Below are positions 31,344 to 43,460 of a stretch of DNA of 64,000 bases, piece by piece. The position numbers and the translations under genes are program-made. The number at the start of each line of letters is the position of its first letter. The stretch's first letter is position 1. The DNA is from Limnephilus marmoratus (taxonomy: Eukaryota; Arthropoda; Insecta; Trichoptera; Limnephilidae), in the NCBI GenBank assembly GCA_917880885.1, contig OU862933.1, positions 5,131,452 through 5,195,451 of the forward strand. Reading direction: 5' to 3'. Below the pieces are notes generated by a model. That model was not told the DNA's origin, ran no database searches, and worked only from the letters and a program-made list of their open reading frames with translations.

Positions 31344-31469
31344 TACAATTTGAGGTTTTACTCATAAAGTTAAAATAAAAATAAAAATATATTTCATAGT
31401 TTGCAGTGTAAATCATTTACGGAGACTGAACAGTTTAGACTCTTTGTAAATGCATCTGTCGAAAATATT

Positions 31470-32030
31470 CTGTTTCTATTATAAGTTGCCCCCCTCGTAA
31501 CCAATGGGTTGTTTAATATCGTGCTGTCGTGTAAAGTGTTTGTGTACTTTGGGACGTTTTAATGAATTCTGTGTTTGTATGTACGAGTTTATTGTTTATT
31601 TTTTTAGGAGACATGTATTATATTCATATAGTTTTCTAAATGTTAATAGTTTTGTTTCCATATATAATGTTTTTGTGGATGTTCTGGGCTTGTAGTGAAA
31701 TAGTTTGTTGATTACCTTGTTTTGTATTATCTGTAATTCATTTTTGTAGGTTTCACATGCTTTTGCCCAGATTTTAATATTTCATGATTCAATACATTAT
31801 CAATTTGTTCACAATAGTATTACTTTTTGCAACTTCTTATTAACCTATTGAGCAAATTTTCTGTACATTTAAATATTTAGTTTCCATAAAAGACATTTAT
31901 TCTGACGTTATTTTTTGACAGGCTTTTTGATAATTTAACGTCAGCTGTATAGTTTATCTCTTTGTGTAATGGGGGCTATTAGTCCTACAGTGATCCAAGT
32001 GATTGAAGTATAATCTTGTAGAGTTTTTAA
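31470..32030 (-). pseudogene. Decayed LINE remnant
   Basis: On the minus strand, near 32005-31969, WITVGLIAPITQRDKLY resembles the linker between endonuclease and RT (compare PWITNGILHCLRKRDKLH in the 34983-40296 LINE). Near 31785-31600, IWAKACETYKNELQIIQNKV and RTSTKTLYMETKLLTFRKLY resemble the C-terminal part of Jockey-like RT. The RT core between them is missing and stops and frameshifts are frequent, so this is an old internally deleted copy. Confidence 0.55.
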
Positions 32031-32519
32031 AACAATTCTAACGCTGAATGTGGGTTTGCTATTGTAAGTATCTATATTGTCGTTTTGTATTTTAATAGCT
32101 TATAATTCGAGTTTCCAGATACCGTGAATACGAAAAGATGACGAGTTCCGCACTCATGTATTTCATCGGTATTGATATCAGCGTATCAATAATCCAATCT
32201 TTACTAATGTATTAAATTTAAAAGGCGTATTATTTGTGAGTGAGAATAGATGTTTTTCAAATACGTAATTTCAAAGACTTACTGAAAGAGTCAAAGAGAT
32301 GGTAGTTAATCAAATCCCGATGTACCCAGCCCGGCCCAGAGGTACCTAAATGGCGCCCGGAGCGGTTATATTTGCGCCTTTTGAATTCAAAAATAATTTA
32401 ATAAAAAGTATCAATTTCGATTTTTAGGGTCGCTATTTTAATCCACGTGGAGAGTTGTATCATACGGAGTAATACCTATTCATGACTTTCAAAAACTGTG
32501 TGACAATTCTCTATATTTA
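32031..32519. other. No gene recognised
   Basis: AT-rich sequence without supportable features. Confidence 0.35.
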
Positions 32520-33960
32520 ATTTAACCCGTCTAATCACAGGAGACTGAAGTTGTCCCAAAAAATCATATGCCGTTAAAATAACAGGAGACCTGGATTGTC
32601 CCAGAGCGACCGTGCATTATTAAAAGTCAGATATCTCTCTTCCTGTCATTTGAATATTTGCGATTTCTTTTATGTTAGAAAGCGAAATAAATAATGCTTC
32701 TCATTGCTTTAGGATTACATGAGCTATGTTTTCGAGATATTTTACAAACCCGATCATAAATAACGGTTTTATTTCGCGCTAATTTGTGACATAACACACG
32801 TTTAATTTTAAAATAAAATTGTATGAATGTGATAAAAAGTGAGGTGATATTGAAAGACGGGTAAATGCCGGTAACTCCATTAATGGAGGACTGAATGCCG
32901 TTGGCGCTAATAAAAAAACTGTCACAAAGCGAAGCTAGCAGTCCACAATGGAGTCCTGGTACCTACCCTGATGTATGGCAGTGAGGCATGGAACTGGCAG
33001 AGGAAGGATGAAAGTAAACTGAATGCTGTTGAAATGAGATCCCTGAGACGTATGTGTGGTAAAACCATGTATGATCGTGTTAGAAATGTGGATATCCGCA
33101 AAGAATGTAAGGCTGATGTAAGTATAATGAGCAAAATTAAGAAAGGGACCCTCAGATGGTTTGGGCACGTAGAGCGAATGAGCGAAGAAAGTAGTGTAAA
33201 AAGAATATATGATGCAAATGTGAATGGTAGAAGAAGTCGGGGACGCCCGAGGAAGACATGGCACGATCAAGTGAATCAGATACTTGAGACGGGCCATGTC
33301 AAAAGTCAGAATAATAGAAGAGTAGGTATGTATGAGACGATGTATGAATGTGAGTGAGGCAAAGAGTGTGTGCCAAGACCGAGTTGTTTGGCGGTCCGTC
33401 CTCTCTGCCTACCCCTGCGGGGAAACGGCGTGATGGTTAGTTAGTTAGTTTAGCAGTTTTATTACAAATTTTGTTAAGAAAAGGAATTTGAATTTAAAAT
33501 TTAATGCTCCGCAACCGGGCCCGAAAAGAAGAAGATGGAGAGATTCGAAATTACGAATGTTAGAAGAGCGCTAACATTTACAACGACAAAATCGATGCGA
33601 AAATTGCGAAAATGTTTAATAAAACACGACTCGTTTAAAATAGAGCAAAAATCTCGCGGATATTGTCTTAAACAGCATTTAATGAAACACTGTGATTTTT
33701 TTCATACATATAACTTGTAAAATAACTGAAAAAAACTTGTTTATAATAATTTTTGGAGCATACTTTGCGATTTTTTTCTATCGGGGGAATTTTATATAAT
33801 TTGCATTTCGGTGCGGGCAATGTCTAGATATTTAATCTTTAAGAATAACATATATTTTTTAAGAGCTTTAAAATTTATCGTGTTTAAGGGAGATATGTAA
33901 GAAATCGGTAGTAATTCGGGTAGAGGGCCCTTAAAGTTTACTCTATTTTAAGGAGGTTTA
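32520..33960 (+). repeat. Dispersed repeat Z, copy 2 (interrupted)
   Basis: 32520-32835 and 33453-33960 share blocks with 24060-25010, although block order differs. The RTE fragment 32836-33452 separates them. ACAGGAGAC...TTGTCCCA occurs twice at 32535-32605. Confidence 0.5.
32836..33452 (+). pseudogene. RTE-like LINE 3' fragment, copy 2
   Basis: Homologous to 20326-20955. The frame at 32971-33357 gives YGSEAWNWQRKDE, SLRRMCGKTMYDRVRNV, GTLRWFGHVERM and RGRPRKTWHDQVNQI. A frameshift after about residue 115 breaks the last segment, although the conserved terminal ACCCCTGCGGGGAAACGGCG and the TTAG tail remain. Start by the same truncation region as copy 1, near AGACGGGTAAATGCCGG. No RT catalytic core. 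Confidence 0.75.
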
Positions 33961-34384
33961 ATTCAAATATTCGCAGTTATGCATTTTTTTAGCCAATTTA
34001 CACTTTATTTACACTTTACATTTCCAATATAAACATTTTAATATTTAGAAACAAAATTGTTGATTTCCAATAAATACATCGGAAAGATTATTTTGTCTAG
34101 ATTTTAGAATATTTTTAATTTTTGTCAAGGGTTAAAAAATAACCAATAAATAGTAACATTTAACATGCATGGGAAGAACCAGGAATTTTGCGCGCCAACC
34201 TTGTCTGGCAAAAGTTTACATATATTATTTTCTTATTATTCGAATTTTCTTCATTTCATTGAAGACGAAGATAATTCTAACAAATCTAAGCAAAATATGA
34301 AAAATTTAAGAAGTAGAAACAGAAAAATAAAAAGATAACGGTCACAACTGGGACCAGTACTGGGTAACTGATAGGGGAGGCGTC
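33961..34384. other. No gene recognised
   Basis: AT-rich, nothing supportable. Confidence 0.35.
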
Positions 34385-34858
34385 TACTAATATCTACAGG
34401 AATTCCAAAAACTGAAAAAATCGAACTAATATCTATGAGAACCAAAGAATAACGAATATCTACAGCTCAAACTGTTGACTAATGAGAACTTTATCTATGA
34501 GAACCAAAGTGTTGACGAATATCTACAGCTCGAACTGCTGACTAATATCTATGAGAACCAAAGTGTTGACGAATATCTACAGCATTGGCAGAATAACGTA
34601 ATATTGCGTATGCAGTTTAAAAAACTTAATTTATGTAAGTATGTATGTAAAAATCCCTAATATCGGACTATTGGACATATTTAGCTGATTAGTCCAACGT
34701 ACGCTCTGTAGATATTAGTTCAACCTACGCTCTGTAGATATTAGTCAACACTAGGACCGTCATAGATATTCGTCCGACCTTAGCTCTGTAGATATTAGTC
34801 AACACTCTGAAGTTCGTAGATATTAGTTCAACATATAAGCTGCAGATATTCGTCCGAC
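34385..34858. repeat. Minisatellite present in both orientations
   Basis: 34385-34615 carries units of GAATATCTACAG and CTAATATCTATGAGAACC in a 54 bp higher unit. 34690-34858 carries the reverse complement, CTGTAGATATTAGT-type units. The two blocks face each other across about 75 bp. The 54 bp unit keeps frame, giving repeated NIYENQSVDEYLQ, but I see no reason to call it a gene. Confidence 0.75.
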
Positions 34859-36035
34859 CAGTGGCGTAGCTAGCATGGGTGGCACCCGGGGCGGATGTCA
34901 CCTCCCAGGGGCATGGTGACACCCCCCCCCCCCCCCAAGTTGACTTGAGAAAAAATTTAAAACGCTAATTTCGACCTCATAATTTTTTTTTTTTTTAATG
35001 TTTCTTTATTCATTGAAAAAAATCTTTTTTACAAAAGTTGGGGATTTTTCGACCACCATGCTAGGCACATGCCCGTGTTGTGGTGGTCGATTTTTTATAC
35101 AGTAAATTATCATATGCAATATAAAGAATGTGTGAGAGTATTAAGAAAATATACATATGCATAAAATAATATAATATTATAGAATACAAAATAGTTAGAA
35201 TTTAATTTAAAAGAGTTACGAGTATAGAATCAAAGTGAGTACTATATGGTAAGCATATGAGAAAGGATTTTTATGTTGAAAATCTACATTATTTAACTCC
35301 AATTTTAGTGCAATTATATGTTGGGCTTTTTTTTTCAAGTCCGGCGAATTACATTGTACAGCTGTACAGTAGTAGGTATGTAGTATATAGTATAGTTGTT
35401 CATGTTTCAATCCGGCGAATACTAAATAATAATTATTGTTACCATGGTTTAGTGCTGGGAAGTACATATGGGACTTCGTCGGATTCGATACACAGTAGTG
35501 CCAAACAGTTTTAAGTAAATAGTTTAAGAGTATTTAAACTTTCAGCTAATTACATATAGTTCTTTACAGACAAAAAACTTTTATTGTTGGTATATAATCT
35601 ATTATCAATTTTATTTATAAAAAGTAACTAAAACTTAAATACACAATTTCGTCGTGAAGCTGGTGAAATAAAACCAAGAAACAAAGAACAAAAAAAAATA
35701 AAAAAGGCTTGGAGTGGAAAGGTCTAAGAAATGATTTTCTTTTCTCCCATTTTGATAAAAAAAAAGAAGTTTTGAGCTTTATTATATTTTCACAATGAAA
35801 ATAAATAAAATGATAATACATAAAATGATAATAAAATAAAATGATGTATTCCTCTAAATAAATGAAGTAATATGGTATATTATATTATACAGATAACAGT
35901 AATAAAAGCAGTTTAGGCAAATGTTGACCTTCATAATAAAATTAGACATCTATCCCTGTTTTAGCAGAAAATGTTAAGTTAAGTTAAGTTAATTAAGTTA
36001 GGTAATCAAGTTAATTTAAGTTAATTCAAGTTAGC

Positions 36036-37710
36036 CTAAATTAATGATGTGAGGCATTCTTTAAAATAGTTCCTTCCCTTTACAATCAACCAGTTCTGAA
36101 GACTTGTGATATAACTATCGCCAGTTTTCGATTTCCTGGTATCAATACTCAGCGAATTGAACATTTTGGGAGCAATGTAAGAGTACTGGCGCTGTGCGAA
36201 GGCTGTTTTTGTTGGAGGAATTATGCATTTTAGTTGGGATGAGTACCGGGTGCAAATTTTTTGTTGTGTTTTTTTCATCAAATCCTTTTTCCATATGTAT
36301 ATGAGAATCGTCTTTATGTATAATTGTCGGATGTCTAATACTGAGAGTTTTTTAAAAAGTGGTTCTGATGGGTGTGATGAGTTACATTTGAATATTATCC
36401 TTAACAATAGTTTTTGTATTAGGACCATGGGATGAAGAATTGATGTTGCACAACCTCCCCATCCTATAATACCATATGTAGCAATTGATTGAAAAAGTGC
36501 AAAGTAAACACATCTTAGTGTTTGTAGGTTAAGGATAGATCTAAGAGAGTAGAAAATGTAACATAATTTGCGAAGTCTTTTTGTTACAGAATTTATGTGT
36601 GTCTCCCATCGTAATTGATCATCTATGATAACTCCCAAGTACTTAATTTCGTTTGTTAATTTTAGGTTATCGCATGAGCAGTTTTTGTGAGGTGATGTAG
36701 GTGTGTTAAGGTTCTGTGAACATGAATGTATGGTAAGTTTTTGGCAGTTATGGAGGAGATTTGGTTTACGTATGGAAAAAAGTAGATACTTTGTTTTATC
36801 TATATTAAGAGTTAGGAGGTTGGAATCTAACCAGTTTTTAACTAAGTTCATGCCATAATTTGCTTTTTCAAAGGTTGAATTTAAATCTTCGTCATCAAAT
36901 ACAATAACCGTGTCATCGGCGAAAGATATAATAGTGCCACCAGTATTTAGATTGCATAACGTGTTAATGTATATTAGAAAGAGAAGTGGGCCTAAAACAC
37001 TGCCTTGGGGCACGCCATATGTGCATGGTAAACTTGTACTTCTATGCTCTTTAGCCGAGTTGATAATAGTTGACTGGGACCTGTTTGTTAGATAGCTCTC
37101 AAACCATTTAAGGGTAATGCCTTTTATTCCTATCTGTAGGAGTTTTTTCAGTAGTATGCGGTGAGATACAGTATCAAAGGCTTTAGCTAGATCCAAGAAT
37201 ACAGCGAGGGGTTTGCGACTTTTATCGAGTTTGTCAGAAATTAATTTAGTGAAGTTTGCAATTGCATCTGAGGCACTACGACCTTTGCGGAAGCCGTATT
37301 GATTATTTGACAGGATTTTATTATCTTCAAGAAACTTGTAGAGTCTTCGTTTAACTGTTTTTTCAATTATTTTTGAAATCGGACTCAGTAAGGATATTGG
37401 TCTATAGTTATTCACAGATGATTTGTCCCCTGATTTAAAGATAGGAATAATGGTTGAATGTTTTAGGGTGCTTGGGAAGAGGCCAGTTCGAAAACTTAGA
37501 TTTGTGATATGTTGGAGGGGTTTACTGATGATTGGCTTGAGGTGTTTAATTAGTTTAGTGGATATATTGTCAATTCCAGTGGAGTGTGTGTTTTTGAGTG
37601 AAGAGATGATTTCAGTGATTTCTTGTTCTGTTGTTGGAGTGAGGTTAAAAGGGTTATAGCTGAGATTATCGAGAGAGATATTATTTGCAAGGTTATCTTC
37701 AGATGTTCTA
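36036..37710 (-). pseudogene. LINE ORF2, reverse transcriptase part
   Basis: Open from about 37710 to the stop at 36036. From the first Met (37415): NNYRPISLLSPISKIIEK at 2, YGFRKGRSASDA near 40, VFLDLAKAFDTVSH near 73, YGVPQGSVLGPLLFL near 133, FADD at 165-168, and a thumb and C-terminal domain ending KEC.TSLI. Upstream, SAGIDN-type residues (THSTGIDNISTKLIKHL) are in the same frame without Met. The RT part itself looks intact. A one-base shift in a T7 run at 37711-37717 separates it from the preceding part of ORF2. Confidence 0.85.
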
Positions 37711-37962
37711 TTTTTTTAAGGACATTATTAGCTAGGTCTGATCCGATTGTGGAGAAGAATAGGTTGAAATGACTTGTAATTGTTTCTGAGTTTTCAGTTG
37801 CACTAAATGTTTTATTTGCGATGGTGATCTTATTTATGGGTGTGGTCACTTTTTCTGTGTAGCATATTTCTTTGATAATATTCCAGATTTGTTTATTATC
37901 ATTAGCAGCTTCATCTATCTGTTTCCCATAATACTCTTCTCTGGCCCTACATGCAATTTTTT
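37711..37962 (-). pseudogene. LINE ORF2, linker between endonuclease and RT
   Basis: This segment is read in a different frame from both neighbours: EICYTEKVTTPINKI and SHFNLFFSTIGSDLANNV. The frame changes at the T6 run 37957-37962 and at the T7 run 37711-37717; each looks like a one-base change in a homopolymer. Functionally this is the spacer between the two catalytic domains. Confidence 0.75.
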
Positions 37963-39036
37963 ACAAGCATTTCTGTATCGTTTATAGAATAATAGAGATT
38001 CGTAGTCAGTGGGATTATTTTTACAATATTTATGAAGTTTGTCTCTCTTACGTAAACAGTGTAGAATGCCATTTGTTATCCAGGGTTTTAGTTTAATTTT
38101 ATGTCTATTTTGATGGTTGTTTGGGTTTAATGTGGCATTTTCCAGATGTTTATGAAGGGTGCTGATGAGAGATTCACATGCTAAGTTCGGGTCACTAAGT
38201 TTATAGAAATTTGACCAGTTTTCCTCGGAAACTAGTTTGAAGAGAGTGTCATATGAAATTTTGTATTGTTGTATAGTAGATGCTGGTGGTTTTGGTATTT
38301 TATGGGAAATGGAAGTGATAGTGGCGTAGTGATCTGTAACAGTACATTGATATATTAAAGATTTGATATTTAGTTTGCATTTGGCAAAAACGTGGTCTAT
38401 GCAACTGGCAGATAACTCTGTTACACGAGTCGGTGCTGTAATAGCTGGGAGAAATCCTTGCAGAGTTAGTAAATTTATGTATTCATTTGCTTGGGGATGC
38501 ATTGTATTTATAATATTGATATTAAGGTCACCAATAATAAGGACATTTTCATGTTCTTTAATGCATACCAAAAATTGATTAAGTGCGTTTAGAAATGGTG
38601 TTATGTTGGATGTGCTCGGTGATCGGTATATAGATAGTACAGTAACGCTGTTTTCTATTTCGAGTTTGAGTAAGTTTGAGTTAGTTATTGTGATTTCCTT
38701 TACAGAGTGTTGTATATGATTTTTTATGTAAATAATGACGCCATCATTTTGAGATTGATTATTCTGGGTGCTGTATTGGTTATAGTTTTTTATGTTTTTT
38801 GGAATATAGTTATCTTTGATCCAGCATTCGGTCAAAATAAGCAAGTCAAAGTCTGAGTCAAGTTCGGTAAGTAATATCATCAGTTCAGTGAAATTTTTGT
38901 TCATACTTCTGATATTCATGGAAAATATTTTTAGGTTAGATTGATTTAGGGTTTTTCGAACTTCTATAGAGCTATTTGTTTCTATACACTGAATCTGCAA
39001 TATGTTGTCCAAAGTATTAGTTATGTTATCTTCCAT
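37915..39036 (-). pseudogene. LINE ORF2, APE endonuclease part
   Basis: 373 residues, starting MEDNITNTLDN. APE-type endonuclease that nicks target DNA. Motifs: N41-I-R-S, E70 in LTECW, Y137-R-S-P, D170 and N172 in GDLNIN, S211-C-I-D214, and D235-H236 in TDHYATI, so the catalytic set is present. After it comes KPWITNGILHCLRKRDKLHKY, the usual start of the linker. The true protein would continue into RT but for the frameshift at 37957-37962. Confidence 0.85.
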
Positions 39037-39431
39037 TTTTAATAATTGATATAGTACATTTTATATAGGGTGCTATTCTAATATTTTGTTCAGGTATTTC
39101 TACTATTGATATTGTTTGTAGTGAAAACAGAGTTATTTGTATAAAATATATAAATGGTTTAGTCACATCGCTTATAACAACGGGTTCTGCATGTTTATGT
39201 AATAGGTTGAAATTAACATTTAATGTGATGGCGATAATAAAATTTATGTTCAAAGATAATGCCTTTACGCTTGAAATATTTAAAAACAGTTTACTATTGT
39301 TAATAATAGAGACTTTAGGAAAGTGTAAAGATAAATTAATAAAATGTACAAGAAAGTTAATAAAATGTAAAAATATATAAAAGTAATACAATAATGTAAT
39401 AAAGAAAGTTTTGTAGCTAAGCGAGCATTGT
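39037..39431 (-). other. Spacer between LINE ORF1 and ORF2
   Basis: About 0.4 kb, AT-rich, no conserved domain. An unbroken 184-codon frame across it (39026-39580) overlaps ORF1 and looks incidental. Confidence 0.5.
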
Positions 39432-40343
39432 TCACAGATGAGTGGAAGAGAGAGACAGAATATGTTTGTTTTTTTCATTAATGATAATGACAGGTGTTCC
39501 GACATCTTTGCGTACGTACACTTGACCTCCCCTGGTCCAAGCAAATTTGAAAGAGTTTTCTCGCGTGGCCTTCCGAGCAAGAAACCACAGGTGTTTTGCT
39601 TGAAATGTCAGATGTTCCGATATATAAATCCTAGAGCCAGGTCCTGACATTCCGATGAGTGTGGTGTTAAGTGTTTCTTCTCTATTGGTAGCTTGCTTGT
39701 TGAATTTTTTAATATTATTGAGGAAATCATCGCGGTCCATGTAGGTTTTGAATTTGATTATGACAGGTCTGGGTTGATTTTTGGTCACTTTTTGAGTGAC
39801 GCGGTAGGCTGCATCGATATTGTTGTCATCATTTGAGTTGGTGGTTTTTTTAATATTAAATATAATATTTTTTAGGTTTTCCCCGTTGATTTCGGGTATC
39901 CCCCTAATTTCCACATTTTTGGATTTATTTAGTCTATCGATTTGTTCCAATTGGGTTTCCATTGTTTCAACTCTCGCTTCGAGTTCAGAGTTCTTTTTTT
40001 CTAGAGCATTATTCTTGTCCTCGAGATCGCGAACGCATAGTAAAATATCATCGTATTGTTTCGTCATGATATCGAGTTTTGCAAGAATTTGGGTATTTTG
40101 TTCCAGAAGTTTAGACAGCACTTCGCTTTCCAAAGGTGTAGAACCGCTGGCTTTAACTTGGGTTGTAGCTATACACTGCTTGCACTTAATGTGAGCGCGG
40201 CGTTCTTTAGTAAGACGACGATAAGAAGTCTCTGGTACTCCACCACAGTGAAGGTGAAATGTCCCTTTGCATGAGGTGCACACAAAGATTGGTCCATTGG
40301 TCCATCCTGGGGGGGGGTGGCTAGAGAATTTCAGTTTCTCCAC
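39432..40343 (-). CDS. LINE ORF1 protein with PHD-like finger and FP-like domain
   Basis: 303 residues. N-terminal zinc finger: C22-T-S-C25, H31/H33-C34, and CKQC at 55-58, of the PHD-like type found in CR1 ORF1. Residues about 80-145 form a coiled coil rich in LE and KK. The C-terminal half (RPVIIKFKTYMDRDDFL, then RIYISEHLT, FAWTRGGQVYVRKD) matches the style of the Baculo_FP-like RNA-binding domain of such proteins. Role: RNA binding and chaperone for the LINE RNP. The first 15 residues (MEKLKFSSHPPPGWT) are encoded by the flanking host repeat, so the natural N-terminus is lost and this is a chimeric start. Confidence 0.75.
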   Translation of the reverse strand: MEKLKFSSHPPPGWTNGPIFVCTSCKGTFHLHCGGVPETSYRRLTKERRAHIKCKQCIATTQVKASGSTPLESEVLSKLLEQNTQILAKLDIMTKQYDDILLCVRDLEDKNNALEKKNSELEARVETMETQLEQIDRLNKSKNVEIRGIPEINGENLKNIIFNIKKTTNSNDDNNIDAAYRVTQKVTKNQPRPVIIKFKTYMDRDDFLNNIKKFNKQATNREETLNTTLIGMSGPGSRIYISEHLTFQAKHLWFLARKATRENSFKFAWTRGGQVYVRKDVGTPVIIINEKNKHILSLSSTHL

Positions 40344-40385
40344 AAATATAGGCTATGTTCGCCTGTAAAAAGACCTAGACACAAA

Positions 40386-41520
40386 GAATAAGATTTATTT
40401 ATTTATTCTGAAAATAAGATTTATTATTATTATTGTACACTGGATTTATTTAGGTATTAAAATAAATAAAAATTATTGATGTCTCGGTTTTAAGTTGGTA
40501 CTCATGATTTATTATATTGCTAATTCACTGTCTAGTCAAATAGATCAACTCAGAGTTAATTAAATCATTATGGGGGTGGGGTAACTTGACCATATTATGA
40601 TAAGGTGATACTTAAAAGTATAGGCCACTTGCATCACATTTTTTAAAAAAAAATTCCGGTTTAGGCAAATATTCTAAGACATTCTGTATATATATTTTTT
40701 TTAATCGTATTTTTGAAACCCTGGGGATTTTTTGAAAATTTCAAACCGAAAAATCAGACCATTTTTTATAAACCGGAAAGACGGGACATAATTTTATAGG
40801 TGTGAAAAAACGATAATTACTTAGCCGAAAATCATTTTAAAAAAAAGAACGTTTTCCACACGAATGGCACAGGAGAATAACAAGGCATACCAAAAATATT
40901 ACATCTCATAAATATTTTTTTCCTTGATCCATCTTATTGATCATAAATCATTATAATGTACAGCGTCTATATTACTAAATTCAATGTAATATACTTGAAC
41001 TTGTAAATTGTAATAATAATAAGAATATTATAAAATTTTATTTTGTTAAAATCAGCACCATAATCATTATACCTCTAAAACATGTACCGACATCATCTTC
41101 ACGTTCTGAAGAGAACCCCGTACCCATAAATATACTAACCCCTAGATCGATCACTTAAGGCTTTTTCCTCCTAGCGGTTTTCGTCACCAACTTAACCAGA
41201 CCCCCCCCCCCCTCGCCCTTCCCGCACCTGCCAGCAGTAATAGACTAAAGATAGAGGAAACTTATTTGTCTACCATAGACAATATAATCGCTCTCGACCT
41301 ACTTCATTAGCCCAATAAATTATTTAAGAACAAAATTATTGGAATCAGGAAAATGTTACATTAGACAAATGAAACACTCTGAGAACATCTTTAAATATGT
41401 TTATTTTCAGTAAAGACAATTGATAATAAATAACACATAACACAATTGATAATAAAACATAACACAAAAACTAAGGTATCCTAACCGACCTAACCTCAAA
41501 TTAATTTACGGACGAATGCT
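40386..41520. other. Intergenic, repeat scraps
   Basis: 41097-41290 (GTTCTGAAGAGAACCCCGTA, CATAAATATACTAA, TTGTCTACCATAGACAATAT) shares blocks with 51310-51490 and, inverted, with 46185-46215. No gene. Confidence 0.45.
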
Positions 41521-42725
41521 GAATGTTGATGTCCTGGGGTGCTAGCATGGTCGATCGATATAATCCTATATCAATACGATATCGTTATAATCCGTCATTT
41601 ATGGTCATGTATCAATATGTGCTAGCACGCTCAACAATCGATAAGGGATATTCCGACCGACGATTGACAAAACCCCGCCAATTCGTATGCATTCTTGGCT
41701 GCGACCGTAGCACAGTCGATTGATAAAACCCCAATATTAATACGAAATGTAATAAATCTATTGTCTATGGTCAGTTAGCGATATTTGCGAGCACAGTGAA
41801 CATACGATTCCGACAGTCGGTTGACAAAAGACGCCGTTTTTACCGTGGCTTCCGGAGTGACAGATAAGCTGTCAATGTACAGATTTTTTAAAATAATGTC
41901 GTTTGTTACGCAAAATAACTGACTAATTAATGAGTAGAGGTGAACTAAAAAACTCTAAGAATTTAAAAAAATCGTATACGAGACCCATAGACTCAGTTAA
42001 TTTATTTAAAAGGCGATCAATTAATTGCTTTCTGTTTCGAGAAACGAAATTTGTTAAAATGTCGTTTAGTCTCAAACAGTATCTACATGCGAAACGCCAA
42101 TATTTATTTGAGTTCGTATTTCAATTCGAAATGGTCAATTTATTGGTATTTTTCATTTTTACGTAGCACATTTCAAATTAAGAAACGAAAATTCATTCAC
42201 AGATCCCCAGTGTTGCCATCGTGTGAGATCGTATGTCGATTCCTTATTTATGTCCCTTCGACGTCGGTCTGCCTATCGACGGTACAAGCGTGCTAGGGCA
42301 ATCGGTTCGTTATCGATACGAGATTGTAAATCACCCTTTCCTTTGTTTAACTGACGATATATCTGCACAACTTTATTAATAATGACATTCTTTCTGCATA
42401 ATTACTGGTTTATTGACGAACGGAGGCAGATTATCGAAGATTGCAGGATTGAATTAAATCGGAATTCAGACGTTTTCTTTGACAGTTTCGTACTTACAAA
42501 TATATCTCGTATTGTGGCTAATGATCTCATTGTCCAAGTAACTCATTTTTTATTGTAAAAAAATACATGCGGACTTCTAACGTATATTAAAGTGTGTGTA
42601 TTTAATATTTTTACGATATCTCAGCAAAATCTCGATGTAAATGGATCTTTAAATGTTTAAAAGAGAAGATTATTAGTTAGTTGTCATATTATTACATTAA
42701 TGGATTACGATGATTTTGACAGTTA
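41521..42725. other. No gene recognised
   Basis: Some short repeated strings (GCTAGCACGCTC, TTGACAAAA, GTGCTAG) recur between 41530 and 42300. No domain in any frame. Confidence 0.35.
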
Positions 42726-42993
42726 TTATAGACCGGGAGCCTGGCTACACAAACCACGTCATCGAGTACACAGATGAAACAACTTTGTAGTGATAATGGA
42801 CATTTAGTAAGCCTGCCGGTGCACCTCTTGGCAGGTTCAACGCAGTCATGGAAATAGTGAGCGATTTTTGAAGTAAAACTTCTTTACGCACGCTCAACGT
42901 GGGGGTAAGTTGGTGAATGCGTTACGAAAAAGGATATTATATACATTTTATGTGAACGGTGATCGGGTGAGGCGAACGGTCGGGCCTTTTTTT

Positions 42994-43236
42994 GGGGATG
43001 GGGATGGGGATGGGGATGGGGATGGGGATGGGGATGGGGATGGGGATGGGGATGGGGATGGGGATGGGGATGGGGATGGGGATGGGGATGGGGATGGGGA
43101 TGGGGATGGGGATGGGGATGGGGATGGGGATGGGGATGGGGATGGGGATGGGGATGGGGATGGGGATGGGGATGGGGATGGGGATGGGGATGGGGATGGG
43201 GATGGGGATGGGGATGGGGATGGGGATGGGGATGGG
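42994..43236 (+). repeat. Perfect (GGGGAT)n microsatellite, about 40 units
   Basis: 243 bp of uninterrupted GGGGAT. The long GD, MG and PHPHP frames are products of the repeat and not genes. Four-G runs every six bases suggest G-quadruplex potential on the plus strand. Confidence 0.97.
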
Positions 43237-43460
43237 TACCCGGCATGTGTTGCAAGGCCCCTGTAACCTCGCGGTCGACTAAACTGTAATGTTTCCATCT
43301 CAAGTCCCGGGAAACTACATTATAATTCAAGCGCCTGTACTATATAACATACAACAGGTACCCGGCACGCGTTGCAAAGAACACTGTAACCTCGGGGTCA
43401 ACTAAACTGTAATGGTTCCATCCTATATAACATTATACACAACGGGTACCCGGCATAAGT
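43236..43460 (-). repeat. Three GGGTACCCGGCATG-type units
   Basis: GGTACCCGGCA at about 43234, 43358 and 43436; the first two units continue GTTGCAA.., CTGTAACCTCG and CGACTAAACTGTAAT. On the minus strand the unit resembles the Helitron 3' hairpin (ACACATGCCGGG), without CTAG. Confidence 0.6.

Larger units (their letters stand above)
34983..40296 (-). mobile_element. Near-complete CR1-type LINE
   Basis: Minus-strand order: ORF1, endonuclease-RT ORF2, a 1 kb 3' UTR with a stem-loop (CGACCACCA...TGGTGGTCG near 35050-35092) and a poly(A) at 34983-34996. The 3' border and 5' border follow from comparison with the uninterrupted host repeat at 48300-48440. It is slightly 5' truncated, inside ORF1. 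Confidence 0.8.
34861..40385 (+). mobile_element. CAGTGGCGTAGC element, split by a LINE
   Basis: 34861-34982 has CAGTGGCGTAGCTAGCATGG, then GGTGGCACCCGGGGCGG and a C tract; 40297-40385 has ATCCTGGGGGGGGGTGGC and TAGAGAATTT...TAGGCTATG. At 48300-48440 the same two parts lie together in the same order, showing that the LINE inserted between them. Confidence 0.65.

Noticed and set aside
42980..43240. Telomere-like array
   Set aside because: GGGGAT is not the insect TTAGG telomere repeat, and the array sits inside a transposon-like inverted repeat.
42910..43330. Long frames of GD, MG, PHPHP and SPSP repeats on both strands
   Set aside because: They are translations of the GGGGAT array and carry no sequence of their own.
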